A DNA stretch of 64,000 nucleotides from Hymenobacter baengnokdamensis (GCF_008728635.1 NZ_CP044285.1:2232001-2296000); one strand, 5' to 3'. Shown: positions 42,449-51,454, numbered from the stretch's first letter. Notes: generated by a model not told the origin, from the letters alone. Translations and numbers: made by a program.

Positions 42449-42661
42449 CTACTTGCGCCGCTGGCGGAGCTTGCGCAGGCCGTAGGCTACGCTGCCGGCC
42501 AGCAGCAGCGAAGCTCCCCCATCAATTGGGACGGCGGTGGGGTCGGTAGGTGCGGGGCCGCCCGAGCCGGGCGCCTGGGCCAGTGCCTGCTGGGCCGCGC
42601 CGGTAGCAAGTAGCAGGGCAGCCGCAGCCGCAAATTGACGAGTTAGCGTACAGAAGCTCAT
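42449..42661 (-). CDS. PID-CTERM sorting-domain small protein
   Basis: The 70-residue product has a signal peptide (MSFCTLTRQFAAAAALLLATGAAQQALAQ), a short Gly/Pro linker and a C-terminal signal: the tripeptide PID in VPIDGGASLLLAGSVAYGLRKLRQRRK, followed by a hydrophobic stretch and an Arg/Lys cluster. This is the PID-CTERM pattern of Hymenobacter-like genomes, which resembles exosortase/rhomboid-type sorting signals. The processing enzyme is not in the window. The mature protein would be very small, perhaps only about 20-40 residues. Confidence 0.75.
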   Translation of the reverse strand: MSFCTLTRQFAAAAALLLATGAAQQALAQAPGSGGPAPTDPTAVPIDGGASLLLAGSVAYGLRKLRQRRK

Positions 42662-42700
42662 AAGCGGCAGGAAATAAATCTGAAGGGTAACAGGCTGACT

Positions 42701-42738
42701 AGTAAAGTGGCTGGCCTGAATAAGCCAGCCACTTTACT
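42701..42738 (-). terminator. Hairpin after pgi
   Basis: Perfect 15-base arms (42701-42715 and 42724-42738) with an 8-base loop, 58 bases after the pgi stop codon. No T-run follows, so it may act in another way. Confidence 0.45.
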
Positions 42739-42796
42739 ACTGCCAGGGTTTGTGTACGCGTGGTGATTGCGCGATGTTGCCCCAAATTTTCCCGCG

Positions 42797-44518
42797 TTAG
42801 CTTACGTGCGCCAGGGCGGCTTGCAGCGCAGCCAGCACCGTTTGCATACCTTGCTCGGGGTTGGGGCCCAGGTGAATGTGCAGGGCCCGGCGGTCGTTAT
42901 TGCGCAGGGCCTCCAGGTCGCCCTGCGCCTGCGCATTTTCGAAGGTGCCGAAGGTGTACGTGCGGCCGGGCAGCGGCAAATCCTGCGGGTGGTCGGCGGT
43001 GAACTGCACAAACAGGCCGGTATTGGGGCCGCCTTTGTGGTATTGGCCGGTAGAGTGCAGGAAGCGCGGCCCGTAGCCCGAGGTAGTGGCAATACGCAGC
43101 TTATCCTGCACCAGGCGGCGAAACTCGGCCAGCTCGGCATTGAGCTTTTCCGATTCGTGGAGGTAGGCTTGCAGGCTCAGGAAGTCGCCGGGCTTGGCTT
43201 GCTGAAAAAAAGCGCCTAGCACCCCCGCCGCGTCGGAGCCCGTTACGGGGGCGTAGTAGCTTACGCCATTCTGGCTGGCGGCGGGCTGACCGGGGCTGGG
43301 CAGCTGGCCTTTCTCGGTTACTACCTTCATCAACGCATCGGTGGCAGTTTTGGCGGCCTGCACGTTGGGCTGGTCGAAGGGGTTGATGCCGAGCACGATG
43401 CCTACTACGGCTACGGCAATCTCCCAGCGGTAAAACTCGGAGCCCAGGTCCATGGCTTCCTTCAGGCGGATGATGATGACCGGGTGCCCGGCCTGCTCCA
43501 GGGCCTGAAGCTTGTGCAGATTGGGCGTATCGGTAAACTCCTCGTAGCCGATATACAAGAATACACGGTCGGTACCATATTCCTGCGGAGTGCCCAGCGG
43601 CTCGCCGGCTACGGGCAGAATGCCTTTGCCGTGCTTGCCAGTGCTTTCGGCCAGCAGCTGCTCCAGCCACAGGCCCAGGCTGCTCAGGTTATCGGGGGTG
43701 ATGAGCGTGAGCTTATCGCGCCCCTGCCGGGCCAGCACGCCCAGCGCTGCTCCCAGGGCCAGGCCCGGATTATCGGCCACGGGGCCTTGCGAGCCACAGG
43801 CGTGCATCATCTGAACGGCTCCGTGCAGCAGGGCACCGATATTGATACCGTAGCAGGCGGCCGGCACCAGGCCAAAATAGGTAAGCGCCGAAAAGCGACC
43901 GCCTACTTCGCTGAAATTCAGGAAGATATGCCGGTAGCCCTGGGCACGGGCCTGGTCCACAAACTTGGAGCCGGGGTCGGTAATGGCCACGAAGTTCTCC
44001 CCCGCCTGCTCGCCTTTAATAGCTTTGAGCTTATCGTAGAAATAATCGCCGAAGGCCAGCGGCTCGGCCGTGGTGCCCGACTTGCTGGCCACGATAAACA
44101 GCGTGTGGCGCAGCGGCAGCTCCGCTTCGAGGGCGGCTACGGTGCCGGGGTCGGTGGTGTCGAGGATGGAAAGCGGTAAATCGCCCGCGCCCCAGTGAAA
44201 TGAGCTTTTAAACACAATCGGGGCCATGGTGCTGCCGCCCATGCCCATCACCACCACGTGCTGGAAGCCGGCCTGCTTGACCTCGTGTACGAAAGCCTTG
44301 ATTTCGGCCACGGCCGCCAGCATGATTTCGGGAGTCCGGAGCCAGCCCATGAAGCTGCGAATGCTCTGCTGAGCCTCGGCGTCCTGAGTCCACAGCGTGG
44401 CATCCTTTTGCCAGAAGCGGGTAGTGAAATCGTGCTGGTTGAGCGTAGCAATTTCAGCCTCAACGGCGGGCTGGTACTGGCCCAGGTGGTAGGTGGCGGA
44501 AAAATGAGTGTCTGGCAT
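42797..44518 (-). CDS. pgi: Glucose-6-phosphate isomerase
   Basis: PGI interconverts glucose-6-phosphate and fructose-6-phosphate. The 573-residue protein has the SIS-type sugar-phosphate fold: VVVMGMGGSTMAPIVFKSSF (phosphate loop, about residues 88-107), LFIVASKSGTTAEPLAFGDYFY (about residues 140-161) and GINPFDQPNVQAAK (about residues 377-390). This resembles the isomerase part of bifunctional transaldolase/PGI proteins rather than E. coli Pgi, but no transaldolase domain is present at the N-terminus. ATG 44518 starts the conserved part. A repeat-rich spacer separates it from the T9SS cargo gene upstream. Confidence 0.88.
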   Translation of the reverse strand: MPDTHFSATYHLGQYQPAVEAEIATLNQHDFTTRFWQKDATLWTQDAEAQQSIRSFMGWLRTPEIMLAAVAEIKAFVHEVKQAGFQHVVVMGMGGSTMAPIVFKSSFHWGAGDLPLSILDTTDPGTVAALEAELPLRHTLFIVASKSGTTAEPLAFGDYFYDKLKAIKGEQAGENFVAITDPGSKFVDQARAQGYRHIFLNFSEVGGRFSALTYFGLVPAACYGINIGALLHGAVQMMHACGSQGPVADNPGLALGAALGVLARQGRDKLTLITPDNLSSLGLWLEQLLAESTGKHGKGILPVAGEPLGTPQEYGTDRVFLYIGYEEFTDTPNLHKLQALEQAGHPVIIIRLKEAMDLGSEFYRWEIAVAVVGIVLGINPFDQPNVQAAKTATDALMKVVTEKGQLPSPGQPAASQNGVSYYAPVTGSDAAGVLGAFFQQAKPGDFLSLQAYLHESEKLNAELAEFRRLVQDKLRIATTSGYGPRFLHSTGQYHKGGPNTGLFVQFTADHPQDLPLPGRTYTFGTFENAQAQGDLEALRNNDRRALHIHLGPNPEQGMQTVLAALQAALAHVS

Positions 44519-44520
44519 GT

Positions 44521-44609
44521 GGCAGTTATTGGTTGGTTGGCAGTTATTGGTTGGCAGCTGGCAGCTATAAGCGGAAGCGTAGCAAAAACTTCTAGCTGCC
44601 AGCTGCCAA
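44521..44609. repeat. Direct and inverted GGCAGTTATTGGTTGG/TTGGCAGCTGGCAGC repeats
   Basis: Direct copies of GGCAGTTATTGGTTGG start at 44521 and 44539, and inverted 17-base arms lie at 44551-44567 and 44593-44609. The block spans the gap between pgi and the T9SS cargo gene and may end transcription of the latter. Confidence 0.65.
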
Positions 44610-44612
44610 AGG

Positions 44613-46652
44613 CTATTTTAAGATAGTAACGGTGCCGGTCTGGCTGAAATCCTGGCCGGTTTCCTCGCGCATGGTAAAGCGCCACACGTAGGCGGCGTTT
44701 ACCGGAGCGTGGCCCCGGATGGTACCGTCCCAGGTCTGGCTGCGGTCGGTGGCGCGGAAAACCTCCTGGCCATCGCGGTCAACTACTACGAAAGTAAAGC
44801 TGCTTAGGTAACGGCCTTTCAGCTCCAGCACGTCGTTAAGGCCATCCCCATTGGGCGTGAAGGCATTGGGCACCACCACGCGTGGCTGCCGGGCCAGGCT
44901 GGCTACGTTGGAGTAGCTGACTGCGCCGGCCGGCAGCCCCCCACCGCTGGCCTCGATGCGGTAGCGTAGCACCTGGCGGTCGGTAGGGGGGGCCGGGTCG
45001 AGGTAGTTGAGCGTGGTAGTAGGAGCCGAAGTGGTCAGCACCGTGCCATCGGCAGCCAACGAGATAACCCGGTAGCTCACGCCGACCGCCGGACTGCCCG
45101 GCCCCCGAAAAGCCGACCAGCTGAGCTGAGCGGTGAGGCCTTCGGGGTCGGCCGCAGCTACGCTGAGCAGGCTCGGGCAGGTGGGCGGGCTGGCGGGCGA
45201 CGTATTGCCGCACACGTCGAGCAGGCGGGCCGTGTAGCAGGGCGGCGCGGTCAGCAGGTCGGCCAGGGTAGTAGGGTCGCGCAGGGTATCGGTGGCGGCG
45301 GGCACGGGGCCAAAGTCGGTAGGGGCCGGGCCGCCCTGGCGGCTGTAAAGCAGCTGGCCGCCGGTGGGGAGCGCACCCCTCCCCGCCAGCGAGGCAGTGA
45401 GCACCAGGCGGTTAGACAAGTCGAAGCTGGCGTTGAGCAGCGGCGCGGGCGGGGGCAGGGTGGAAAGCGTTTGCACCGGCACGTCGTTAGATATCGACTG
45501 GCTACTGCCTGCCGCAATGGCCTGTACCTCATACGTATAGCTGGTGCCGCAGGTGACGGCCGCATCCACGTAGGTGGTGGCGGAAGCGGCCAGCGTAGTC
45601 AGGGTCTTGCCATCGCGCAGCAGCGTGTAGGCAGCTACCGGGCCGGCGGTCTGCCAGGTGAGCGTGTTGACATTATTCAGCGAAGTACCGGTGAGAACGA
45701 CGGTTGGTACCGGGGTTGAAAAAGCCGAATCGGTATGGCATACGTCGCGCCGGCGCAGGCGGTACACGCCGGCCGTGGCTCCGGTAAGAGTCAGGCTGCC
45801 CGCGCCGGGCGGCAGCGTTGCCAGTTGCCTAAAGCTACCCGCGCTGCCGGCCGAAGCCTGTTCGAGGCTGTATTCATAAGGGGCCAGCAAGCCACTGAAG
45901 GCGAGCTGAATGCTGCCCGGCAAGCTGCCCATGATGGTGAGGCGGCTGAGCAGCAGCGGGGCAGGGGAAGCCGGCAGCGCCGGCACCACCTGGCTCACGC
46001 TGGCTTCGCACAGGCCCGTGGCCAGGAAGCTGCCCGTTACGGTAACCGTGCTGCCGGGCGCAGCGGGCAGAAAAATCTGCCGGCCCGGATATAAGGGCCC
46101 GATACGCGGGCCATTATTGACCTGCGCGAAATACTGGTCAAAAAAATGGTCGCCAATAATGAGGAGCGCCGTATTATTTACGCAGGGCAGCAGGCTGTAT
46201 ATAATGGGCGGTATGGGATTATACACCGTAAAATTGCGCGCATACACGGTGCCGGTGCCCCCGTTGAGCGTGGGGTTAGTGAGCTCCGATACCGTAACAA
46301 AGCTGCTGGGCACGGGGGTGTAGGTGTTATTGGGCAGCTTGCCGGGCACAAAGTCGCAGTTGGGCGGAGTGGTGAAGGTGCCGCCGCTGGTCAGCGTGGC
46401 GTTATAGTACAGGAGGTTGGGCGATACCGTGCGCCCGCAAGCCGGCTCAAACCGAACTGGCCGGCCCACGCAAAAGGCCTGTACTTCCTGGCCCGTTGCT
46501 ACGTCGATGGCAATAAAGGGCGCCGGGCAGCCCGGCAGCGGCGGACTAATGATGCACTGCGCCAGCGCCGGCGTAGCGGCGCTAAAAAGAAGTGCGCCCA
46601 GCAGCAGAGCCGGCAGCAGCTGCCGCAGCAAGAAAAGAAAAAGCGGTTTCAT
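44613..46652 (-). CDS. Secreted protein with FN3-like domains and T9SS type B sorting domain
   Basis: The 679-residue protein has a signal peptide (MKPLFLFLLRQLLPALLLGALLF, cleavage near ALAQ), several fibronectin-III-like segments (for example LQLSWSAF-type strands, YRVISLAADGTVL, LRYRIEASGGG) and a C-terminal gliding-motility-associated domain: VVVPNAFTPNGDGLNDVLELKG, then FVVVDRDGQEVFRATDRSQTWDGTIRGHAPVNAAYVWRF. This is the type B signal recognised by the type IX secretion system for export and surface attachment. The binding function of the FN3-like region is not known. ATG 46652 matches the signal peptide. Confidence 0.88.
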   Translation of the reverse strand: MKPLFLFLLRQLLPALLLGALLFSAATPALAQCIISPPLPGCPAPFIAIDVATGQEVQAFCVGRPVRFEPACGRTVSPNLLYYNATLTSGGTFTTPPNCDFVPGKLPNNTYTPVPSSFVTVSELTNPTLNGGTGTVYARNFTVYNPIPPIIYSLLPCVNNTALLIIGDHFFDQYFAQVNNGPRIGPLYPGRQIFLPAAPGSTVTVTGSFLATGLCEASVSQVVPALPASPAPLLLSRLTIMGSLPGSIQLAFSGLLAPYEYSLEQASAGSAGSFRQLATLPPGAGSLTLTGATAGVYRLRRRDVCHTDSAFSTPVPTVVLTGTSLNNVNTLTWQTAGPVAAYTLLRDGKTLTTLAASATTYVDAAVTCGTSYTYEVQAIAAGSSQSISNDVPVQTLSTLPPPAPLLNASFDLSNRLVLTASLAGRGALPTGGQLLYSRQGGPAPTDFGPVPAATDTLRDPTTLADLLTAPPCYTARLLDVCGNTSPASPPTCPSLLSVAAADPEGLTAQLSWSAFRGPGSPAVGVSYRVISLAADGTVLTTSAPTTTLNYLDPAPPTDRQVLRYRIEASGGGLPAGAVSYSNVASLARQPRVVVPNAFTPNGDGLNDVLELKGRYLSSFTFVVVDRDGQEVFRATDRSQTWDGTIRGHAPVNAAYVWRFTMREETGQDFSQTGTVTILK

Positions 46653-46671
46653 GCCCACGGTAACGGCGTTT

Positions 46672-48162
46672 TTATACCCAATCGTGCTCGCGCACGAAGC
46701 GGGCCGCGCGGTGCAGGTCGGGGTAGAGAATCCGGTCGCGCGGGACGAAGGTAACCACCTCACGAAAGGCGGCGGCTACGGCTTCCAGCGCCGGACTACT
46801 ACGGTGGGGCCGGCGTAGGTCGAGGGCCTGCACGGCGGTCAGCAGCTCGATGCCCAGGATTTGCTCCACGTTTTCGACTACGCGGCGGGCCTTGGTAGCC
46901 GCGTTGGCGCCCATGCTCACGTGGTCTTCCTGGCCGTTGCTGCTCGTGATACTGTCGGCACTGGCGGGGGTGCACAGCTGCTTGTTCTGGCTCACAATGC
47001 CGGCGGCGGTGTACTGCGGAATCATCAGGCCCGAGTTCAGCCCCGGCTCGGCCACCAGAAAGGCGGGCAGGCCGCGCTGCCCCGAAATGAGCTGGTAGGT
47101 GCGCCGCTCCGAAATACTGCCCAGCTCGGCCACGGCCAGGGCCAGGTGGTCGAGGGCCAGCGCCAGCGGCTGCCCGTGAAAGTTGCCACCGCTCAGAACC
47201 AGGTCTTCTTCGGGGAAGATATTGGGATTGTCGGTAACTGAATTACATTCAATTTCTACTATATTTTCGACATATGCCACGGCATCGCGGCTGGCTCCGT
47301 GCACCTGCGGCTGGCAGCGAAAGGAGTACGGGTCTTGCAGCGCGTAGCGGTCCTGGGCCTGCAATTCGGAGCCGGCCAGCAGCTGGCGCAGGCGTGCGGC
47401 CACCCGCACCTGCCCGGCGTGCGGCCGCACGCGGTGCAGCGGCTCGGCAAAGGGCTGGGCGTGCGCCCCAAAAGCCTCGACCGACAGCGCTCCGATAACA
47501 TCGGCGGCGTTGAGCAGGCGCTGGGTGCGCTCCAGCGCCTCGGTGGCATAGGCCAGCATAAACTGAGTGCCGTTGAGCAGCGCCAGGCCTTCCTTGGCTT
47601 GCAGCTGCAAGGGCTCCCAGCCAAACAGGCTGAGCACATCGCTGGCCGCCAGGCGATAGCCCTGGTAGTTTACTTCGCCCAGGCCCAGCAGCGGCAGGCA
47701 TAGGTGAGCCAGCGGGGCCAGGTCGCCGCTGGCCCCCAGGCTGCCCTGCTCGTACACCACCGGCCACACATCACGGTTGAAAAAGTCGAGCAGGCGCTTA
47801 ACCGTGGCCACCTGTACGCCGCTGTGGCCGTAGCTCAAGCTTTGGGCTTTGAGCAGCAGCATGCGGCGCACGAGGTCGGCGGGTACTTCGGGGCCAGTGC
47901 CGCAGGCGTGCGACATCACCAGGTTGACTTGCAGCTGGGCCCGCGCTTCGGCCGGAATACTGACATTATAGAGCGAGCCAAAGCCGGTATTGATGCCGTA
48001 GATGGGCTGGTCGGGGGCAGCGGTCAGGCGCTGATGCAGGTAATCGTGGCAGGCCTGAATCCGGGTTTCGGCTTCGGCGGGCAGGCGGAGGGCGTCGCGG
48101 CTTTGCAGAGCAGCGGCCAGCTCGGGCAGGGTAAGCGGCAGGGTGGGGGAGAGCAGGGGCAT
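46672..48162 (-). CDS. hutH: Histidine ammonia-lyase-type aromatic amino acid lyase
   Basis: This enzyme removes ammonia from histidine to give urocanate. The 496-residue protein forms the MIO cofactor from A144-S145-G146 in GSLGASGDLAP. The selectivity position reads S84-H85 (LVMSHACG), as in histidine lyases, whereas tyrosine lyases have HL and phenylalanine lyases FL. Other conserved blocks are IYGINTGFG, NGTQFMLAY and SNGQEDHVSMGANAA. The ATG at 48162 is used; the longer frame opens with TTG. No hutU, hutI or hutG is adjacent, so complete histidine degradation is not shown; flexirubin-type pigment pathways also use such lyases. Confidence 0.88.
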   Translation of the reverse strand: MPLLSPTLPLTLPELAAALQSRDALRLPAEAETRIQACHDYLHQRLTAAPDQPIYGINTGFGSLYNVSIPAEARAQLQVNLVMSHACGTGPEVPADLVRRMLLLKAQSLSYGHSGVQVATVKRLLDFFNRDVWPVVYEQGSLGASGDLAPLAHLCLPLLGLGEVNYQGYRLAASDVLSLFGWEPLQLQAKEGLALLNGTQFMLAYATEALERTQRLLNAADVIGALSVEAFGAHAQPFAEPLHRVRPHAGQVRVAARLRQLLAGSELQAQDRYALQDPYSFRCQPQVHGASRDAVAYVENIVEIECNSVTDNPNIFPEEDLVLSGGNFHGQPLALALDHLALAVAELGSISERRTYQLISGQRGLPAFLVAEPGLNSGLMIPQYTAAGIVSQNKQLCTPASADSITSSNGQEDHVSMGANAATKARRVVENVEQILGIELLTAVQALDLRRPHRSSPALEAVAAAFREVVTFVPRDRILYPDLHRAARFVREHDWV

Positions 48163-48168
48163 AGGCTG

Positions 48169-48176
48169 CAAAAGTA
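48169..48176 (-). promoter_or_regulatory. -7 box of hutH, 6 bases before the start
   Basis: TACTTTTG on the minus strand fits TAnnTTTG and ends 6 bases before the ATG at 48162. Confidence 0.4.
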
Positions 48177-48212
48177 GGCGCTTCGGCTGCGGCTCTAGCC
48201 CGCCCGGCGCGG

Positions 48213-48998
48213 CTACTGCGGCCGCGAGGCCTGCCAGCTGCCAAACTCCGTAGCGATAAGACGCTGGCCGGTAATGCCATTGCTGGCGTCGGAAGCCAGG
48301 AATACAATGGGCTCAGCCATGATGGCCGGGCTCAGCAGCTCAAACCTGCCCGCAATCTCCGCTTTGGCCGCCGCCGGTATCATGCCCGTATCGGTAGCCC
48401 CGCCGGGCAGCAGCATGTTCACGTCGATGTGGGCGTCGCGCAGGTCCTCGGCCATGATTAGCGAGAGCGACTCGGCCCCGGCCCGCGAGGGGCCATACGG
48501 GATGAAGCCCCGCCGCCGCATGGTTTCGTGGTTCATCGAGATGTTCACGATTTTGCCCCGGCCCTGCGCCAGAAACAGCGGCACAAAGGCTTTGGCAACC
48601 AGAAAATAGCCGGTTAAGTTAGTGTCGATTAAGTCGCGGAAGCCAGCGGCGCTCACCTCATAGAATGGCTGCGGCGTGGTCAGAAAGTCGGGGTTGACAG
48701 TGCGCATCCCAATGCCCGCATTATTTACCAGCAAATCGAGCCCGCCCCAGTGCGCCTGCACCCACGCCACGGCTTCGGCAATGGATGCTTCGTCGCGCAC
48801 ATCGAGCACAAGCGCCTGCGCATCCAGGTGCGCGGCCCGGAACTGGTTCAGTGCCTGGTTGAGGCTTGCTTCGTGGCGGGCCGTAAGTACGACCGAGGCC
48901 CCGGCCGCCGCCAGGGCCTCGGCCATTGCCAGGCCCAGGCCTCTGGAAGCGCCGGTAATCAGGGCTTTCCTGCCGGTTAGCGTGGAGCTGCGGGTCAT
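48213..48998 (-). CDS. SDR-family oxidoreductase with Arg in place of the catalytic Lys
   Basis: The 261-residue short-chain dehydrogenase/reductase has the nucleotide-binding motif TGASRGLG (residues 15-22), NNAG (92-95) and S154 (NIS) before the active-site Y168. The usual Y-x3-K appears as Y168-G-P-S-R172, so the lysine is arginine. That change often lowers or alters dehydrogenase activity, though some active SDRs tolerate it. The substrate is unknown. The gene starts 4 bases after the end of hisS on the same strand, suggesting one operon with hisS. Confidence 0.8.
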   Translation of the reverse strand: MTRSSTLTGRKALITGASRGLGLAMAEALAAAGASVVLTARHEASLNQALNQFRAAHLDAQALVLDVRDEASIAEAVAWVQAHWGGLDLLVNNAGIGMRTVNPDFLTTPQPFYEVSAAGFRDLIDTNLTGYFLVAKAFVPLFLAQGRGKIVNISMNHETMRRRGFIPYGPSRAGAESLSLIMAEDLRDAHIDVNMLLPGGATDTGMIPAAAKAEIAGRFELLSPAIMAEPIVFLASDASNGITGQRLIATEFGSWQASRPQ

Positions 48999-49002
48999 AG
49001 TG

Positions 49003-50451
49003 CTATATCGTTAGGGCAGCTACTACCTCGCTTATTGCCAGCGTTTTCTCCTCGCCGGTTTTCATAATTTTAATCTTGGCCACGCCGGCGGCCAGCTCCT
49101 CGGGGCCCAGCACCAACACCAGCGGAATACCTTTGGCATCAGCATATTTAAACTGCTTTTGCAGCTTGCCCGCGTCGGGGTAGAGCTCGGCCGGAATGCC
49201 GGCGGCGCGCAGCTCGGCCAGCAGCGGCAGGGCGGCACGGCCGGCCGCCGCGCTGAAGTGCGTGAGCAGCACCCGCGTGGGTGTTTCGCCGGTTTCGGTA
49301 AACAGGTTCAGGGTTTCGAGGCAGTCGTAGAGGCGGTCGACGCCAAACGAGAAGCCTACGCCCGACACGCCCGGCAGGCCAAACGCGCCGGTGAGGTTGT
49401 CGTAGCGTCCGCCGCCGCTCACGCTGCCCATGGCTACGTTGTTGATTTTTACTTCAAAGATGCAGCCCGTATAGTAGCTCAGGCCCCGCGCCAGCGTGGG
49501 GTCAAACTCCAGGCGGTCGAACTGCCGGAAACCACTGGCAACCAGCAAGTCGCGCACCTCGGCCAGCTCGTTGAGGCCCCGGTAAAAGGCGGCGTCATCG
49601 TCGTCTTCGCTGGTGGCGCCCGGGCGCTGGCCGTCGGGCTCCACGCCGGCCGTGACGAAGCCGGCCAGCAGGCGCTCCAGCTTCTCGCCGTAGTCGCCGC
49701 TCACGCTCAGCAGGGCGAAGAGCGTGTCGATAGTTGGCTCCGAAAAGCCTTTTTCCAGCAATTCCTTGCTCACGCCCTCGCGCCCGATTTTGTCGAGCTT
49801 GTCGATGGCCACGAATAAGTCGGTTTCCTTACCCTCGCCGCCCAGCGCCTGGTAAATATTGCGCAGCACGCCCCGGTGGTTGATTTTAATGGTAAAATCC
49901 TCCAGGCCCAACCCATTGAGCACCTGGGCCATCATCAGCACAATCTCGGCTTCGCAGAGCAGCGAGTCGGTGCCTACTACGTCGGCATCGCACTGGTAAA
50001 ACTCGCGGTAGCGGCCGCGCTGGGGGCGGTCGGCGCGCCACACGGGCTGCATCTGGTAGCGCTTGAAGGGGAAGGTGAGCGTGCCCCGGTTCATGGCCAC
50101 GTAGCGGGCAAAAGGTACCGTGAGGTCGTAGCGCAGGCCTTTTTCGGCAATCTTGGGCAGCACGGCCCTGGGGCCGGCTTCGAGGTCGGCGGCCGTCACG
50201 AGCGGCGTGATTTCGCCCCGGCGCTCTTTTACCAGAAAGTTACCGGAGTTCAGTACTTTAAACAATAGCTGGTCGCCCTCGTCGCCGTACTTGCCGGTGA
50301 GTACCGACAGGTTTTCGAGCGTCGGGGTTTCGAGCGGGGCGTAGCCAAAGGTTTCGAACGTGCGCCGGATGACGTTGAAAATGTGCTGACGGCGGGCCAC
50401 CTGGGCCGGCCCAAAATCGCGGGTGCCTTGCGGAATGCTGGGTTTTTCCAT
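49003..50451 (-). CDS. hisS: Histidyl-tRNA synthetase
   Basis: HisRS charges tRNA-His. The 482-residue class II enzyme has motif 1 near PLETPTLEN, motif 2 with FKRYQMQPVWRADRPQRGRYREFYQCDADVVG and motif 3 with GVSGVGFSFGVDRLYDCL; the histidine-specific GLSYYTGCIFEVK block (about residues 323-335) is present, followed by the anticodon-binding domain (RVLLTHFSAAAGRAALPLLAELRAAGIPAELYP). ATG 50451 is 7 bases after an exact -7 box (TACCTTTG). The SDR gene follows within the same transcript. Confidence 0.95.
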   Translation of the reverse strand: MEKPSIPQGTRDFGPAQVARRQHIFNVIRRTFETFGYAPLETPTLENLSVLTGKYGDEGDQLLFKVLNSGNFLVKERRGEITPLVTAADLEAGPRAVLPKIAEKGLRYDLTVPFARYVAMNRGTLTFPFKRYQMQPVWRADRPQRGRYREFYQCDADVVGTDSLLCEAEIVLMMAQVLNGLGLEDFTIKINHRGVLRNIYQALGGEGKETDLFVAIDKLDKIGREGVSKELLEKGFSEPTIDTLFALLSVSGDYGEKLERLLAGFVTAGVEPDGQRPGATSEDDDDAAFYRGLNELAEVRDLLVASGFRQFDRLEFDPTLARGLSYYTGCIFEVKINNVAMGSVSGGGRYDNLTGAFGLPGVSGVGFSFGVDRLYDCLETLNLFTETGETPTRVLLTHFSAAAGRAALPLLAELRAAGIPAELYPDAGKLQKQFKYADAKGIPLVLVLGPEELAAGVAKIKIMKTGEEKTLAISEVVAALTI

Positions 50452-50458
50452 TACCCCG

Positions 50459-50466
50459 CAAAGGTA
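50459..50466 (-). promoter_or_regulatory. -7 box of hisS, 7 bases before the start
   Basis: TACCTTTG on the minus strand is an exact match to TAnnTTTG, 7 bases before the start codon. Confidence 0.45.
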
Positions 50467-50563
50467 GGTTTGACAGGGAGCAATGATATAGCGCGCCGTG
50501 AGTAATGACTGTTAAGGCAAACCCTGCGTATGTGGGGCACCTTCTTTAATTTGCCTTCATACA

Positions 50564-51427
50564 ATGCTTCGTCTTTACGCCTGCCTGGTGCTGGTGCTGA
50601 CCCTGGCCGCCCCGGCCGCCGCCCAAAATACCAAGCTGCTGAACGATACGCTGACCAATAAGCGGCAGTTCAACCTGTTTCACCCAACGCCCCGCGCCGT
50701 GATGCGGCCCATGGTGCCCGACCGCCCCGGCATTACCGAAAGTCCCTACTCGGTTGATGCGGGGCATTTGCAGTACGAGTCTGACGTGCTGCGCCTGCTC
50801 ACCCGGCGCGAGGGTACCGCTTATGGCCACGACTGGTACGGTAACCACTTCCTGGCGAAAGTGGGTCTCACCGACCGCACCGATTTTCAGGTGGCCCTCG
50901 ATATGTATACCGATACCCGCAACTACGATTCGGCCGACCCTACTGCCACAGTAGTGGCACATGGCGTGGGCGATATCACCCTGCGCGTGAAGCAGACGCT
51001 GGTAGGCGACGACGACAGCCGCTGGGCCCTGGGCCTCATTGGCTACGTGCAGCTGCCTACCGGCGGCTTGGTGGGCGATGGCGGCTACGAGCCCGGCCTG
51101 ACGATGCCCGCCGTATTTCAATGCACCCAGAAGTGGAGCGTGGGCGGCCAGGTGGCGGCCCACCTCTACTACGACCGCTCAGTGAGCCAGCATTATGTGC
51201 AGCTCACCCCCACGCTCACCACCGACTACCAGTTTACGAAAGTCTTTCAATCCTTTGTAGAGCTGGTGGGGTACTGGGACTTACGCCAGGCCGCCTGGCG
51301 CAGCTCTATTAATGTGGGGCCGCAGCTCGACATCTCGGACAATGTGCAGCTTGATTTTGGGACCCACCTGCCCATTACGCACTCCGTAGACAGAGAATAT
51401 TTTCTGGGTATCAGCTTCAGAAGGTAA
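50564..51427 (+). CDS. Outer-membrane transporter-like protein (phenol MetA family)
   Basis: The 287-residue protein has a signal peptide (MLRLYACLVLVLTLAAPAAAQ) and a predicted outer-membrane barrel of the putative MetA-pathway-of-phenol-degradation type (PF13557): RPGITESPYSVDAGHLQYESD near the beginning, GVGDITLRVKQTLVGDDDSRWALGLIGYVQLPTG in the middle and VQLDFGTHLPIT with a terminal aromatic-basic end (GISFRR), as seen in outer-membrane proteins. The transported molecule is unknown and the phenol link is only by family name. Confidence 0.7.
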   Translation: MLRLYACLVLVLTLAAPAAAQNTKLLNDTLTNKRQFNLFHPTPRAVMRPMVPDRPGITESPYSVDAGHLQYESDVLRLLTRREGTAYGHDWYGNHFLAKVGLTDRTDFQVALDMYTDTRNYDSADPTATVVAHGVGDITLRVKQTLVGDDDSRWALGLIGYVQLPTGGLVGDGGYEPGLTMPAVFQCTQKWSVGGQVAAHLYYDRSVSQHYVQLTPTLTTDYQFTKVFQSFVELVGYWDLRQAAWRSSINVGPQLDISDNVQLDFGTHLPITHSVDREYFLGISFRR

Positions 51428-51454
51428 GCGCTGGCTAGCTGGCCGGGGCACCAA

